Below are positions 1 to 6,387 of a DNA stretch of 6,812 nt, in pieces. This DNA comes from Bacillota bacterium (GTDB lineage: Bacteria > Bacillota > Clostridia > Lachnospirales > Lachnospiraceae). The position numbers and the translations under genes are program-made. The stretch is from positions 1 to 6,812 of the forward strand of contig JAFACO010000515.1 in NCBI GenBank assembly GCA_023425485.1, written 5' to 3'. The notes beneath the pieces are model-generated. The model worked only from the letters and a program-made list of their open reading frames with translations. It was not told the DNA's origin and did not search any database. Each line of letters opens with the position of its first letter. Position 1 is the first letter of the stretch.

Positions 1-39
1 ATGCTGGATTATGTTGATAACTATTATGCGACTAAGTAG
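1..39 (+). CDS. C-terminal end of an upstream gene (5' truncated)
   Basis: Frame 1 from the window edge is open for 12 codons (MLDYVDNYYATK) and ends in two adjacent TAG codons at 37-42. The leading ATG is probably internal, because the gene should continue to the left of the window. The tandem stop, and a terminator-like hairpin starting 44 bases later, fit the end of a real gene. Frame 2 is also open, to a TAA at 62-64, so the frame choice is not certain. Twelve residues are too few to recognise a family, and no function is proposed. Confidence 0.3.
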   Translation: MLDYVDNYYATK

Positions 40-82
40 TAGGTATAAATTTTTTTATATCTAAAATATAATTATTAAAGAT

Positions 83-132
83 AAGTGCATCTAAAATGTC
101 AGCGAATAGCTAATATTTGAAGATGCACTTTT
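83..132 (+). terminator. Long stepped hairpin, probable terminator of the upstream gene
   Basis: A perfect 10-bp stem (AAGTGCATCT at 83-92 with AGATGCACTT at 121-130) continues after a small internal loop into a second helix (94-99 with 113-118, one G-U pair). After a C/A mismatch a third 3-bp helix follows (101-103 with 109-111), closed by a GAATA loop. The outer stem ends in TTTT (129-132) and then AT-rich sequence. The placement just after the tandem stop codons fits a Rho-independent terminator, although the T-tract is short and the stem is longer than usual. Confidence 0.55.
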
Positions 133-243
133 AAATTCATAACAAGTGAAAGATAACATTGGTTGTGTGCAGTAATAAAAACTTCCGTAATAGGTATTTT
201 ACCGTTTTAATTAATTTAAATGTAAGGTATACTGAATAGTGCC

Positions 244-260
244 TGCAAGAATTACTTGCA
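244..260. promoter_or_regulatory. Perfect dyad TGCAAG-N5-CTTGCA, candidate regulator site
   Basis: Two perfect 6-bp arms (244-249 and 255-260) flank AATTA. The element lies about 50 bases upstream of the -35 box of the glycosidase promoter, roughly -102 to -86 from the predicted start of transcription. That position suits an activator or a distal operator. No U-tract follows, so it is unlikely to be a terminator. The binding protein is unknown, since no regulator gene lies in the window. Confidence 0.4.
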
Positions 261-289
261 AAATATGTAACAGTTCAGAACCAAGATTT

Positions 290-308
290 TTCATAAATTA
301 GCTATGAA
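290..308. promoter_or_regulatory. Perfect dyad TTCATA-N7-TATGAA abutting the -35 box
   Basis: The arms 290-295 and 303-308 are perfectly complementary around a 7-base AATTAGC centre, and two further G-T pairs could extend the stem outward. The element ends 3 bases before the -35 hexamer of the glycosidase promoter, covering about -56 to -38. That is where an activator touching RNA polymerase, or a repressor, would bind. It is AT-rich, so chance occurrence is possible. Confidence 0.35.
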
Positions 309-311
309 GGC

Positions 312-339
312 TTGCTTCTAGCTGCCAAAATATTATAAT
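312..339 (+). promoter_or_regulatory. Sigma-A-type promoter of the GH3 gene
   Basis: The -35 box TTGCTT (312-317) and a perfect -10 box TATAAT (334-339) are separated by 16 bases. Transcription would start near 346, giving a leader of about 36 bases that contains the ribosome binding site AGGAGA (368-373), 8 bases before the ATG at 382. A second, weaker candidate with -10 TATACT at 228-233 has no good -35 box. I see no catabolite-responsive cre-like site. Confidence 0.6.
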
Positions 340-381
340 AGGATTTGAATTAGAACTACTACAATATAGGAGAAAAGTTAA

Positions 382-2508
382 ATGACAAAGAAAGATCTCA
401 TTGAATTAATGAATTCAATGACTTTAGAAGAGAAGGTGGGACAGTTACTTCAAATACTCCCCCATTATTTTAATGAGGATAAGCACGGAAGTATTACTGG
501 TCCTTTAGCATATTTAAGACTAACCAAGGAACAAATATGGAACAGCGGCTCTGTTATTGGAGTATCCAATGCCAAGGATATGATAGAGATTCAGACAGAA
601 TATATGAATAAAGGTAATAAGATACCTCTTATGTTTATGTTTGATGTCATTCATGGATTTCGAACGATATTTCCTGTTCCTTTAGGAATTGCGTGTACCT
701 GGGATATGAAGTGTATGGAGGAGTCCTCCAGGATTGCCGCCATAGAAGCTTCGCTTGCAGGTATTCACGTGAGTTTTTCTCCAATGGCGGATTTGGTAAG
801 AGATCCGAGATGGGGAAGAGTTATGGAAGGCACAGGAGAAGACCCATACCTAAATAGCCTTTTTTCAGTAGCAGCCCTGAAGGGTTATCAGGGAGATTTT
901 ACTCAGCCCTACAACATTGCAGCCTGTGTGAAACATTTTGCTGCTTATGGTGCCTCCGAGGCTGGACGAGATTACAATACGGTGGATGTTTCAGATCGTA
1001 CTTTAAGGGAGTACTATCTTCCGGCATATAGAGCCGCAGTGGATGCAGGCTGTGAAATGGTGATGGCCTCCTTTAATACCGTACATGGAATACCGTCTTC
1101 CGGCAATCAATATTTATTAAGAAACATTCTCCGTGAAGAATGGGGCTTTGAAGGTGTTGTTATTTCTGATTGGGGTTCCGTTGGAGAATTAATTTCGCAT
1201 GGAGTTGCAAAAGACGAGAAAGCGGCGACTAAACTTGGAATGGAAGCTGGAGTTGATATTGATATGATGACTCCCTGCTATATCCATAACTTATGTGACT
1301 TGGTTCGAGAAGAAAAAGTAGATGAAAAGCTTCTGGATGAAGCGGTATATCGAATCTTGAAATTGAAGGATAAGTTAGGACTCTTTGAAAATCCTTTCCG
1401 TTTTGCTGACCCACAGAAGGCAGAAGAAACCTTTGTAAATCAGGAGTTTAGAAAGACTGCCAGAGAGATAGCAGCTAAATCCATGGTACTTCTTAAGAAT
1501 GACGGAATGCTCCCTTTGCAAAAGGATAAGAAGGTAGCAATTATCGGACCGCATGCTGATAATTGCAATATCTTAGGTCCTTGGAGTGCTATTGGTAAGG
1601 CAGAGGAGACAATATCACTTTATAGAGGTATATGTGATAAAATCGGCAGCGAAAATGTGAGAGTGGAAAAAGGTTGTGACTTTAGTGATACAAGTGAAAT
1701 TAATTTTGAAAAGGCTATAGAGGCAGCCAAATGGGCAGATGTTGTATTGTTAGCCCTGGGAGAAGAGCAGAACATGTCAGGTGAGGCAGCCAGCCGTGCC
1801 TATATTACACTTCCTGGTGTTCAAGAGGAATTAGCCAATGAAATCTTTAAGCTGAAGAAACCGACCACCTTAGTGCTTATGAATGGAAGACCCCTTGAGA
1901 TAGGGGATTTGGCAGAAAAAGCGTCGGCTATATTAGAAGCATGGTTCCCCGGAACCGAAGGTGGCAATGCAATCGCAGATATCTTATATGCAGATGTCAA
2001 TCCAAGCGGACGTTTGACGATGAGTATTCCAAGAACCATTGGACAAATTCCGGTTTATTATAATTATTACAATACAGGCAGGCCGTGGTTGACAAGATAT
2101 ATTGATACGAAGAACGAACCTCTATTTCCATTTGGATATGGGCTTAGTTATACTGGTTATGAGTATAGTAATCTACAACTGGATAAAACAACAATGAAGG
2201 CAGAAGATACTATTAAGGCAAGGGTCTGGGTTAAAAATACTGGTGAGCGTACAGGTATTGAGACAGTTCAGCTCTATATCAGGGATATGGTTGGAAATAC
2301 AGTACGACCAGTTAAGGAATTAAAGGGTTATCAGCAAATTACATTGGAACCTGGAGAAGAAAAGCAAGTTATCTTTGATATTACGGTAGAAATGCTTAAA
2401 TACCATGATTTCTATAATAACTATAAGGCTGAAGCCGGTGATTTCTGTGTGATGGTTGGAAGCAACAGTGCAGATGTTATGAGTATGGATTTTGAATTAA
2501 TTGATTAG
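382..2508 (+). CDS. bglX: Glycoside hydrolase family 3 beta-glucosidase/beta-xylosidase (BglX-like), cytoplasmic
   Basis: This 708-residue protein resembles E. coli BglX over its length and should release terminal beta-linked sugars from short oligosaccharides. It has three parts: the GH3 TIM barrel (about 10-335), the GH3 C-terminal alpha/beta sandwich (about 365-595) and a fibronectin-III-like domain (about 625-700). The barrel carries FDVIHGFRTIFP (D88), the KHFAAYGASEAGRDYN substrate-binding stretch (184-199) and the nucleophile Asp263 in ISDW. Glu468 in NMSGEAASR is the likely acid/base. The N-terminus (MTKKDLIELM) shows no signal peptide, so the enzyme probably acts on imported cello- or xylo-oligosaccharides. 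The start is supported by AGGAGA 8 bases upstream and a strong promoter. The gene is monocistronic, ending in a terminator 10 bases after the TAG. The family is certain; the exact sugar specificity cannot be read from sequence. Confidence 0.95.
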   Translation: MTKKDLIELMNSMTLEEKVGQLLQILPHYFNEDKHGSITGPLAYLRLTKEQIWNSGSVIGVSNAKDMIEIQTEYMNKGNKIPLMFMFDVIHGFRTIFPVPLGIACTWDMKCMEESSRIAAIEASLAGIHVSFSPMADLVRDPRWGRVMEGTGEDPYLNSLFSVAALKGYQGDFTQPYNIAACVKHFAAYGASEAGRDYNTVDVSDRTLREYYLPAYRAAVDAGCEMVMASFNTVHGIPSSGNQYLLRNILREEWGFEGVVISDWGSVGELISHGVAKDEKAATKLGMEAGVDIDMMTPCYIHNLCDLVREEKVDEKLLDEAVYRILKLKDKLGLFENPFRFADPQKAEETFVNQEFRKTAREIAAKSMVLLKNDGMLPLQKDKKVAIIGPHADNCNILGPWSAIGKAEETISLYRGICDKIGSENVRVEKGCDFSDTSEINFEKAIEAAKWADVVLLALGEEQNMSGEAASRAYITLPGVQEELANEIFKLKKPTTLVLMNGRPLEIGDLAEKASAILEAWFPGTEGGNAIADILYADVNPSGRLTMSIPRTIGQIPVYYNYYNTGRPWLTRYIDTKNEPLFPFGYGLSYTGYEYSNLQLDKTTMKAEDTIKARVWVKNTGERTGIETVQLYIRDMVGNTVRPVKELKGYQQITLEPGEEKQVIFDITVEMLKYHDFYNNYKAEAGDFCVMVGSNSADVMSMDFELID

Positions 2509-2517
2509 GAATGCAGA

Positions 2518-2543
2518 AAAACCGCTTCTTTTGAAGCGGTTTT
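2518..2543. terminator. Strong, symmetric (bidirectional) Rho-independent terminator
   Basis: An 11-bp perfect stem (2518-2528 with 2533-2543) contains the GC-rich core ACCGCTTC/GAAGCGGT, a TTTT loop, an A-run before it and a T-run after it (through 2546). It starts 10 bases after the glycosidase stop. Because A and T runs flank both sides, it can also work on the minus strand, where it lies about 118 bases downstream of the stop of the convergent GGDEF gene. No other terminator is evident for that gene. Confidence 0.9.
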
Positions 2544-2660
2544 CTTACACCAAACTTTATATGAGGGTAGACAGTATACGTAGGAAATTGAATTTAAATC
2601 ATTCTATTTATAATTACAATATACACAGACCAAAGTTGAGTTATGCTTATAGATATAAAA

Positions 2661-3290
2661 TTAATAAGAGTTATTTGAAATAGTATCTTTACTTTGGATA
2701 ACTTCGTCATAATCTGCGAGCAACTGCTGTTCTTTGCCTTTAATCGTACTTTTTGCATAGAAGGCTCTGCTGCAAAGGGAAGGAATATCAAGCTCTGCAA
2801 ACTCTGCCTTACAGATACCAAAGGATAAGTTAATGTCAACAGGAGAGGCGAATTTTGATATCTCTTCGGTGAGTTGGATTACCAGTAAGGCAATGTCAAT
2901 CTCTTTATAGTCAGCTAAAAATAATGCAAAGTTATCGTCATGTACCCGGCAATAAAGATCAGGTGCAGATATATAGGTTTGTAACGTATTTTCAATGTAT
3001 TGTAATAAGTCATCCCCACGAGAATAGCCTATAATTTCATTTACTTTTCTAAAGCAATCAATATCAAAAACAACCATGGTATACGCATGGTGAAATAAAT
3101 TCTGTTTTAAAAGCTGCTCTGCAGCAATTGAAAAGCGTTGCATGTCTGATATGTGTGGATTCATTCCTAGATTAAAATCAAAGAAAGCAAGATTGGAACG
3201 TTCAATTATAATATTATAATAATTCTTAATAGAAGCCAGAGCGTTAGGAGTTATGGCTGAAAAATTATTTTTGGTACCCAGCTGCTTCAT
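2661..3290 (-). CDS. Stand-alone degenerate GGDEF-domain protein, probably not an active diguanylate cyclase
   Basis: This 209-residue soluble protein is mostly one GGDEF domain (about 35-195) after a short N-terminal segment. Fold landmarks are FDIDCFRKVNE (75-85), GYSRGDDLL (88-95), RVHDDNFALFL (115-125), LSFGI (155-159) and RAFYAKSTIKGKEQQLLADYDE-type C-terminal sequence (175-196). The signature GGDEF is replaced by HDDNF (117-121): both glycines and the Glu are lost, Asp119 and the first metal-site Asp (in FDID) remain. The inhibitory I-site RxxD reads SAPD (108-111), so its Arg is lost too. By family knowledge such domains rarely make c-di-GMP but may bind GTP or act as partners. Its tail resembles GGDEF modules that precede EAL domains, yet the protein stops there. 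The start has TGAGG 8 bases upstream. The 154 bases before it show no clear promoter, so it may be read with the upstream CPBP gene. Confidence 0.85.
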   Translation of the reverse strand: MKQLGTKNNFSAITPNALASIKNYYNIIIERSNLAFFDFNLGMNPHISDMQRFSIAAEQLLKQNLFHHAYTMVVFDIDCFRKVNEIIGYSRGDDLLQYIENTLQTYISAPDLYCRVHDDNFALFLADYKEIDIALLVIQLTEEISKFASPVDINLSFGICKAEFAELDIPSLCSRAFYAKSTIKGKEQQLLADYDEVIQSKDTISNNSY

Positions 3291-3444
3291 TCAAATAGCC
3301 TCACTTTCATATGTTTATTTTGATTTTACTATTGATTCCCATTACTGTACAGATAATATTACAAAATAGGCCTAATTTACCGTCATAACTACTACACCTT
3401 GTGCTTTGGATAAAAGGGAAGAATATATCGCGTATCTATTTAAA

Positions 3445-4122
3445 CTATAGAATCCCAAATAGAATAAATCCTATTGTATTAATCGCAAAATTAGCAAACA
3501 TATGAACCATCCATGAGCTATAGATTGTCTCATTTTTTTCATTCAAATAGTTAAAAACCAATCCACCTGCAAATAGCCCCGCCATAATAATAAAATACAT
3601 TCCTGCAGAGAACCAACCAATCATCATTGCAACATGGTATAAAGCAAACATTAATGAACTGAATATATAAGCAAATTTTCTAGGCATATAGTTCTTTATT
3701 GTCAAAAATGCAAAGCCACGGAAGAAAAATTCTTCCAAAAAGGAGTTTATAAAAGATATGTATAGTGCAACCCATACAAAGCGGTCCGCGGTTACACCAA
3801 TATTCATAGTTAAAGATTTCGTTATCCCTGAAAAGTCGAATATATCTTTTCCTGCAAAATATGCGGCTAATATAATGAGATATACTCCTCCTGCCAGACC
3901 AATAGTTAGTTTAATACCTTTTTTGTTCCAGCTAAAAATTTTTCTCAAGTTTAAATCTGTAATGCATAATGAATATATTACTGGCGCAGCTAAAAAGACC
4001 ATGATCTTAATTGCTGATTTCACAGCATAGTCAGGTTGTATTATTCCATCTACAACTGCCATAATTATACAGCATGTCACAATTAATACTGCAATAGTTA
4101 TTAGCTCTTTTCGTTTTCTCAT
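3445..4122 (-). CDS. CPBP-family intramembrane metalloprotease (CAAX protease/Abi type)
   Basis: This 225-residue membrane protein has the three signature motifs of the CPBP (Abi, Rce1-like) family. They are EExxxR as E130-E131...R135 in FLEEFFFRGF, FxxxH as F159...H163 in FALYH, and HxxxN as H207...N211 in HMFAN. Hydrophobic segments near 8-26, 38-54, 70-90, 115-128, 150-166, 172-192 and 208-225 suggest six to eight membrane spans. Family members cleave membrane-embedded substrates, and several protect producers from their own bacteriocins. The substrate here is unknown, and no bacteriocin gene lies nearby. The ATG has only a weak purine-rich site (GGAAAGAG, ending about 10 bases upstream). 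The gene has a 212-base gap to the hydrolase upstream and a 154-base gap to the GGDEF gene downstream, with no terminator visible between it and the latter. The family call is secure; the role is open. Confidence 0.9.
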   Translation of the reverse strand: MRKRKELITIAVLIVTCCIIMAVVDGIIQPDYAVKSAIKIMVFLAAPVIYSLCITDLNLRKIFSWNKKGIKLTIGLAGGVYLIILAAYFAGKDIFDFSGITKSLTMNIGVTADRFVWVALYISFINSFLEEFFFRGFAFLTIKNYMPRKFAYIFSSLMFALYHVAMMIGWFSAGMYFIIMAGLFAGGLVFNYLNEKNETIYSSWMVHMFANFAINTIGFILFGIL

Positions 4123-4149
4123 GTCTATTTCTCTCTTTCCATACTTACA

Positions 4150-4155
4150 ATTATA
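4150..4155 (-). promoter_or_regulatory. Candidate -10 box of the CPBP gene
   Basis: The minus strand reads a perfect TATAAT here, placing a transcription start near 4143, about 21 bases before the ATG at 4122. No convincing -35 hexamer sits 16-18 bases upstream, so this is a tentative assignment based on one box and its position. Confidence 0.3.
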
Positions 4156-4284
4156 TTCTGCAAATCAAAAATACTTGTTCCACCTGAATTACAGGATAAG
4201 GGTAAGCAGAAGCTATGTGTTGTAAAGTATTGATATATGATTAGATAAATAATCCAGAAGCAATAAAAGGGAAATTATAATAAA

Positions 4285-4327
4285 AGGACAATAGAATCTA
4301 TTATAACGAGTGAGAAGCTATTGTCCT
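4285..4327 (-). terminator. Terminator of the alpha/beta hydrolase gene
   Basis: A perfect 10-bp stem pairs AGGACAATAG (4285-4294) with CTATTGTCCT (4318-4327) around a 23-base loop that can form a further 3-bp helix (4297-4299 with 4313-4315). On the minus strand the stem begins 7 bases after the hydrolase stop and is followed by TTTTATTATAATTT, a T-rich tail. The large loop makes it less typical than the 2518-2543 terminator. On the plus strand the following sequence is also T-rich but interrupted, and no plus-strand gene ends here. Confidence 0.65.
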
Positions 4328-4334
4328 ATTTCTA

Positions 4335-5150
4335 TTATTTATTCTCTACAAAAGCTACTAAGGTTTCATTAAAATCATCCATTTGATCATAGAAGGAAGC
4401 GTGCCCGCTAAATTCAAAAGGTACAAGTTTAGAGTTCTTTATGTGTTGGTGTTGTATTTCGCCTAACTCAAAAGGAACTACCTTGTCATGAATACCATGA
4501 ATGATTAAAGTCGGTACATGAATTGCTCTTAAATCGGAGAATAATACTTCCTTTATCCAAGTTTCTGCGATTGCTGCAGTTGCCCAGCCTGCGGCCTGTA
4601 GACCGAGTTGGAAGAACCAGTCCATGAATGGACCAGTGTTGTGTTGATAAAAGAAGATGTCACCAAAGTTCTGCAGCATCTTAGGCCGATCAGTGTAGGT
4701 TCCTTCAATGATGTTTGTTACTACATCCTTATCAACACCATAGGGAAAGTTTGGCCGTTTGATTAAGCTTGGAGCAGCGGCTGCAAAAAGACCCAGTTTT
4801 GAAACTGCATGACCTTTATGTCTAGCCATATAGCGGATTGCAATTGCCCCTCCCGTAGAATGCCCAACTAAGGTAATGTTTCTCAATTCCAGAGTATCAA
4901 TAACTCCTCGTACGTCATCTGCTAAAGTATCATAATCATAGCCATCAAACGGTTTATCCGAATTTCCAAACCCTCGTGTATCAAGTCCTATACAGCGATA
5001 ACCCAGCTTGGGAAGTTGATCAAACTGGTATTCAAAAAGATTGTGGCTTCCCGGCCATCCATGCAGGAATACAATGACTTTATCACTATGGGGATTTAAA
5101 TCCTCGACATAGATGTTAACATCATCATCTACAGTTACAAAGTAACCCAT
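4335..5150 (-). CDS. Alpha/beta-fold hydrolase (esterase/non-haem haloperoxidase-like)
   Basis: This 271-residue cytosolic protein is a classic alpha/beta hydrolase. It has the oxyanion-hole motif HGWPGS (30-35), the nucleophile elbow GHSTGG with Ser98, the acid Asp222 in GIHDKVVP, and the catalytic His250 in SGHASFYDQ. A cap region lies at about 130-205. The GHSTGG elbow and overall layout are closest in style to aryl esterases and cofactor-free haloperoxidases. The natural substrate cannot be read from sequence, and lactonase or C-C hydrolase activity is possible. The ATG at 5150 is chosen because GGAGG sits 6 bases upstream. A longer TTG start at 5177 would put the Shine-Dalgarno inside the gene and has none of its own. 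The gene has a candidate promoter at 5181-5209 and a terminator just after its stop, so it is likely monocistronic. Confidence 0.9.
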   Translation of the reverse strand: MGYFVTVDDDVNIYVEDLNPHSDKVIVFLHGWPGSHNLFEYQFDQLPKLGYRCIGLDTRGFGNSDKPFDGYDYDTLADDVRGVIDTLELRNITLVGHSTGGAIAIRYMARHKGHAVSKLGLFAAAAPSLIKRPNFPYGVDKDVVTNIIEGTYTDRPKMLQNFGDIFFYQHNTGPFMDWFFQLGLQAAGWATAAIAETWIKEVLFSDLRAIHVPTLIIHGIHDKVVPFELGEIQHQHIKNSKLVPFEFSGHASFYDQMDDFNETLVAFVENK

Positions 5151-5156
5151 GATAAT

Positions 5157-5161
5157 CCTCC
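5157..5161 (-). promoter_or_regulatory. Ribosome binding site fixing the hydrolase start
   Basis: The minus strand reads GGAGG here, 6 bases before the ATG at 5150. It settles the start against the in-frame TTG 27 bases further upstream, since translation from that TTG would run through this site. Confidence 0.8.
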
Positions 5162-5180
5162 GATTTAATTCAATCAAGAT

Positions 5181-5209
5181 ATCATATTCTAGGAATTAAA
5201 AATCGTGAA
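5181..5209 (-). promoter_or_regulatory. Candidate promoter of the alpha/beta hydrolase gene
   Basis: On the minus strand, -35 TTCACG (5209-5204) and -10 TATGAT (5186-5181) are 17 bases apart, matching consensus at 4/6 and 5/6 positions. Transcription would begin near 5174 with a leader of about 24 bases. Such a start lies downstream of the alternative TTG at 5177 and so independently supports the ATG at 5150. Confidence 0.45.
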
Positions 5210-5281
5210 TATATAGGGGGCTCATTATCTATGTTTATAAATTAGCTAAACACTTCTTATTGTAAAAATAATAATGTTAAA

Positions 5282-6274
5282 CTAATACAAAATATCATTA
5301 CTAATGGTTTTATAAAACAATCTCTCTATTTCATCAGGACTATTTGTCTGTCCAAGTATCCACATTAATTTACACACGATGGCTTCCATATTCATATCGT
5401 AGGCTTCCAATAGAGCAACCTTGCTTTTCAATTCATGACCAACTTTATAGATGGTCATATCGCTGCCCTCATTTGGAACCTGCGTGGTCATAACAATGGT
5501 TTTACCTTTCAAACTTCCTTCTCGTATGACATCAAAGAAATGATACTGTGGAAGGGATGGAATTCCTCCTACTCCATAGCTTTCTATGATAACAGCATCA
5601 TTTTTATCAAGCAGATAGGCTAAGATATCTGCATCCATTCCAGGGGTTAGTTTAAAAAGACCAACCTTGTGGTTGATTGTCTGGTAGAAGGATGGAGAGG
5701 GTTTTTTCTCTTGCTTTATATATTGAATTAAATGTCCATCCTGAATTACGGCAAGATAGGGGTAGTTAATGCTTGAGAAAGCTTGAAAACTCTTGGAATG
5801 TGTCTTTCTTGCACGTGTTCCTAGAATAACTTTACCATTAAATACAATTTGCACACCACAGGCAGCATCGGAAGAGGCATATAGAAAACTGTCATATAGA
5901 TTGGTTTTTGAATCTGTTACCTCTACATGAATTGGTCTTTGTGCTCCGGTAATAACAATCGGCTTTGGGGAATCCTGTATCAAATAGGACAGCATGGCAG
6001 CAGTATAAGCCATAGTATCAGTTCCATGACAGATAACATATCCATCATAACGGTCATAGGTATCACGAATTGTTTCCACCAGAGTAACCCAAATGTCCGG
6101 TGATATATTGGTGCTGTCAATATTACAAATTTGAACGGTATCAATATGGCAGATATTTGAGATAGCGGGTATATAGTCGAGAATTTCTTCGGGTGTCAAC
6201 TGTGGATGCAAGCCATCAGAAGTTGGCCTTGAAGCGATTGTTCCGCCTGTTCCAATCATAAGAATATTTTTCAT
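5282..6274 (-). CDS. ansA: Type I (cytoplasmic) L-asparaginase
   Basis: The product hydrolyses L-asparagine to aspartate and ammonia. At 330 residues it is close to E. coli AnsA (338) and has no signal peptide, which fits the cytosolic, lower-affinity type I enzyme rather than the exported type II. Visible active-site elements are TGGTIAS (9-15, nucleophile Thr12), HGTDTM (83-88, Thr85 and Asp86) and GTRARKTHSKSFQAF with the probable catalytic Lys157. Also typical are VITGAQRP (107-113), TDSKTNLYDS (120-129) and SYGVGGIP (232-239). The usual DMT near the C-terminus reads DMN (293-295). The ATG at 6274 is chosen because GGAGG lies 5 bases upstream; a TTG four codons earlier overlaps that site. 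No clear terminator follows, only AT-rich sequence, so some read-through into the hydrolase 131 bases on is possible. The gene is divergent from the ABC transporter gene. Confidence 0.93.
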   Translation of the reverse strand: MKNILMIGTGGTIASRPTSDGLHPQLTPEEILDYIPAISNICHIDTVQICNIDSTNISPDIWVTLVETIRDTYDRYDGYVICHGTDTMAYTAAMLSYLIQDSPKPIVITGAQRPIHVEVTDSKTNLYDSFLYASSDAACGVQIVFNGKVILGTRARKTHSKSFQAFSSINYPYLAVIQDGHLIQYIKQEKKPSPSFYQTINHKVGLFKLTPGMDADILAYLLDKNDAVIIESYGVGGIPSLPQYHFFDVIREGSLKGKTIVMTTQVPNEGSDMTIYKVGHELKSKVALLEAYDMNMEAIVCKLMWILGQTNSPDEIERLFYKTISNDILY

Positions 6275-6279
6275 TGATG

Positions 6280-6284
6280 CCTCC
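6280..6284 (-). promoter_or_regulatory. Ribosome binding site fixing the asparaginase start
   Basis: The minus strand reads GGAGG 5 bases before the ATG at 6274. The alternative TTG start at 6286 overlaps this sequence (TTGGAGG), so the shorter protein beginning MKNILMIGTGG is preferred, which also agrees with the family's usual N-terminus. Confidence 0.8.
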
Positions 6285-6331
6285 AAATAGTTTAAATTTA
6301 TGGACTCACTACTATTATGTATTTCTAAAAT

Positions 6332-6360
6332 ATCTTAATATAGGGAAACCAGGATAGCAA
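6332..6360 (-). promoter_or_regulatory. Candidate promoter of the asparaginase gene
   Basis: On the minus strand, -35 TTGCTA (6360-6355) and -10 TAAGAT (6337-6332) have a 17-base spacer; each box matches consensus at about 4 of 6 positions. Transcription would start near 6325 with a leader of about 50 bases. Other AT-rich hexamers nearby could serve instead, so the assignment is tentative. Confidence 0.3.
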
Positions 6361-6387
6361 GTGTTTTTAAATTTTAATACCATGAAA

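Noticed and set aside
293..304. 12-base word ATAAATTAGCTA repeated at 5237-5248
   Set aside because: In AT-rich intergenic DNA a 12-base match of this composition is expected by chance in a window this size.
1821..2039. Antisense frames inside the GH3 gene (also 1229-1414)
   Set aside because: They are shadows on the opposite strand of a well-conserved enzyme, with no ribosome binding site or family resemblance.
2501..2683. 60-codon plus-strand frame after the GH3 gene
   Set aside because: It overlaps the GH3 stop, runs straight through the strong terminator hairpin and into the convergent gene, and its product has no recognisable domain.
2594..2839. 81-codon minus-strand frame overlapping the GGDEF gene end
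   Set aside because: It lies mostly within the GGDEF coding sequence in another frame; the GGDEF frame has the conserved motifs and a ribosome binding site.
3758..4030. 90-codon plus-strand frame opposite the CPBP gene
   Set aside because: It is fully antisense to a gene with clear CPBP motifs, and I see no independent support for it.
5234..5249. Adjacent 8-base palindromes TTTATAAA and TTAGCTAA after the asparaginase gene
   Set aside because: They are almost entirely A and T, with no GC stem or T-tract to make a terminator and no promoter close enough to argue for an operator.
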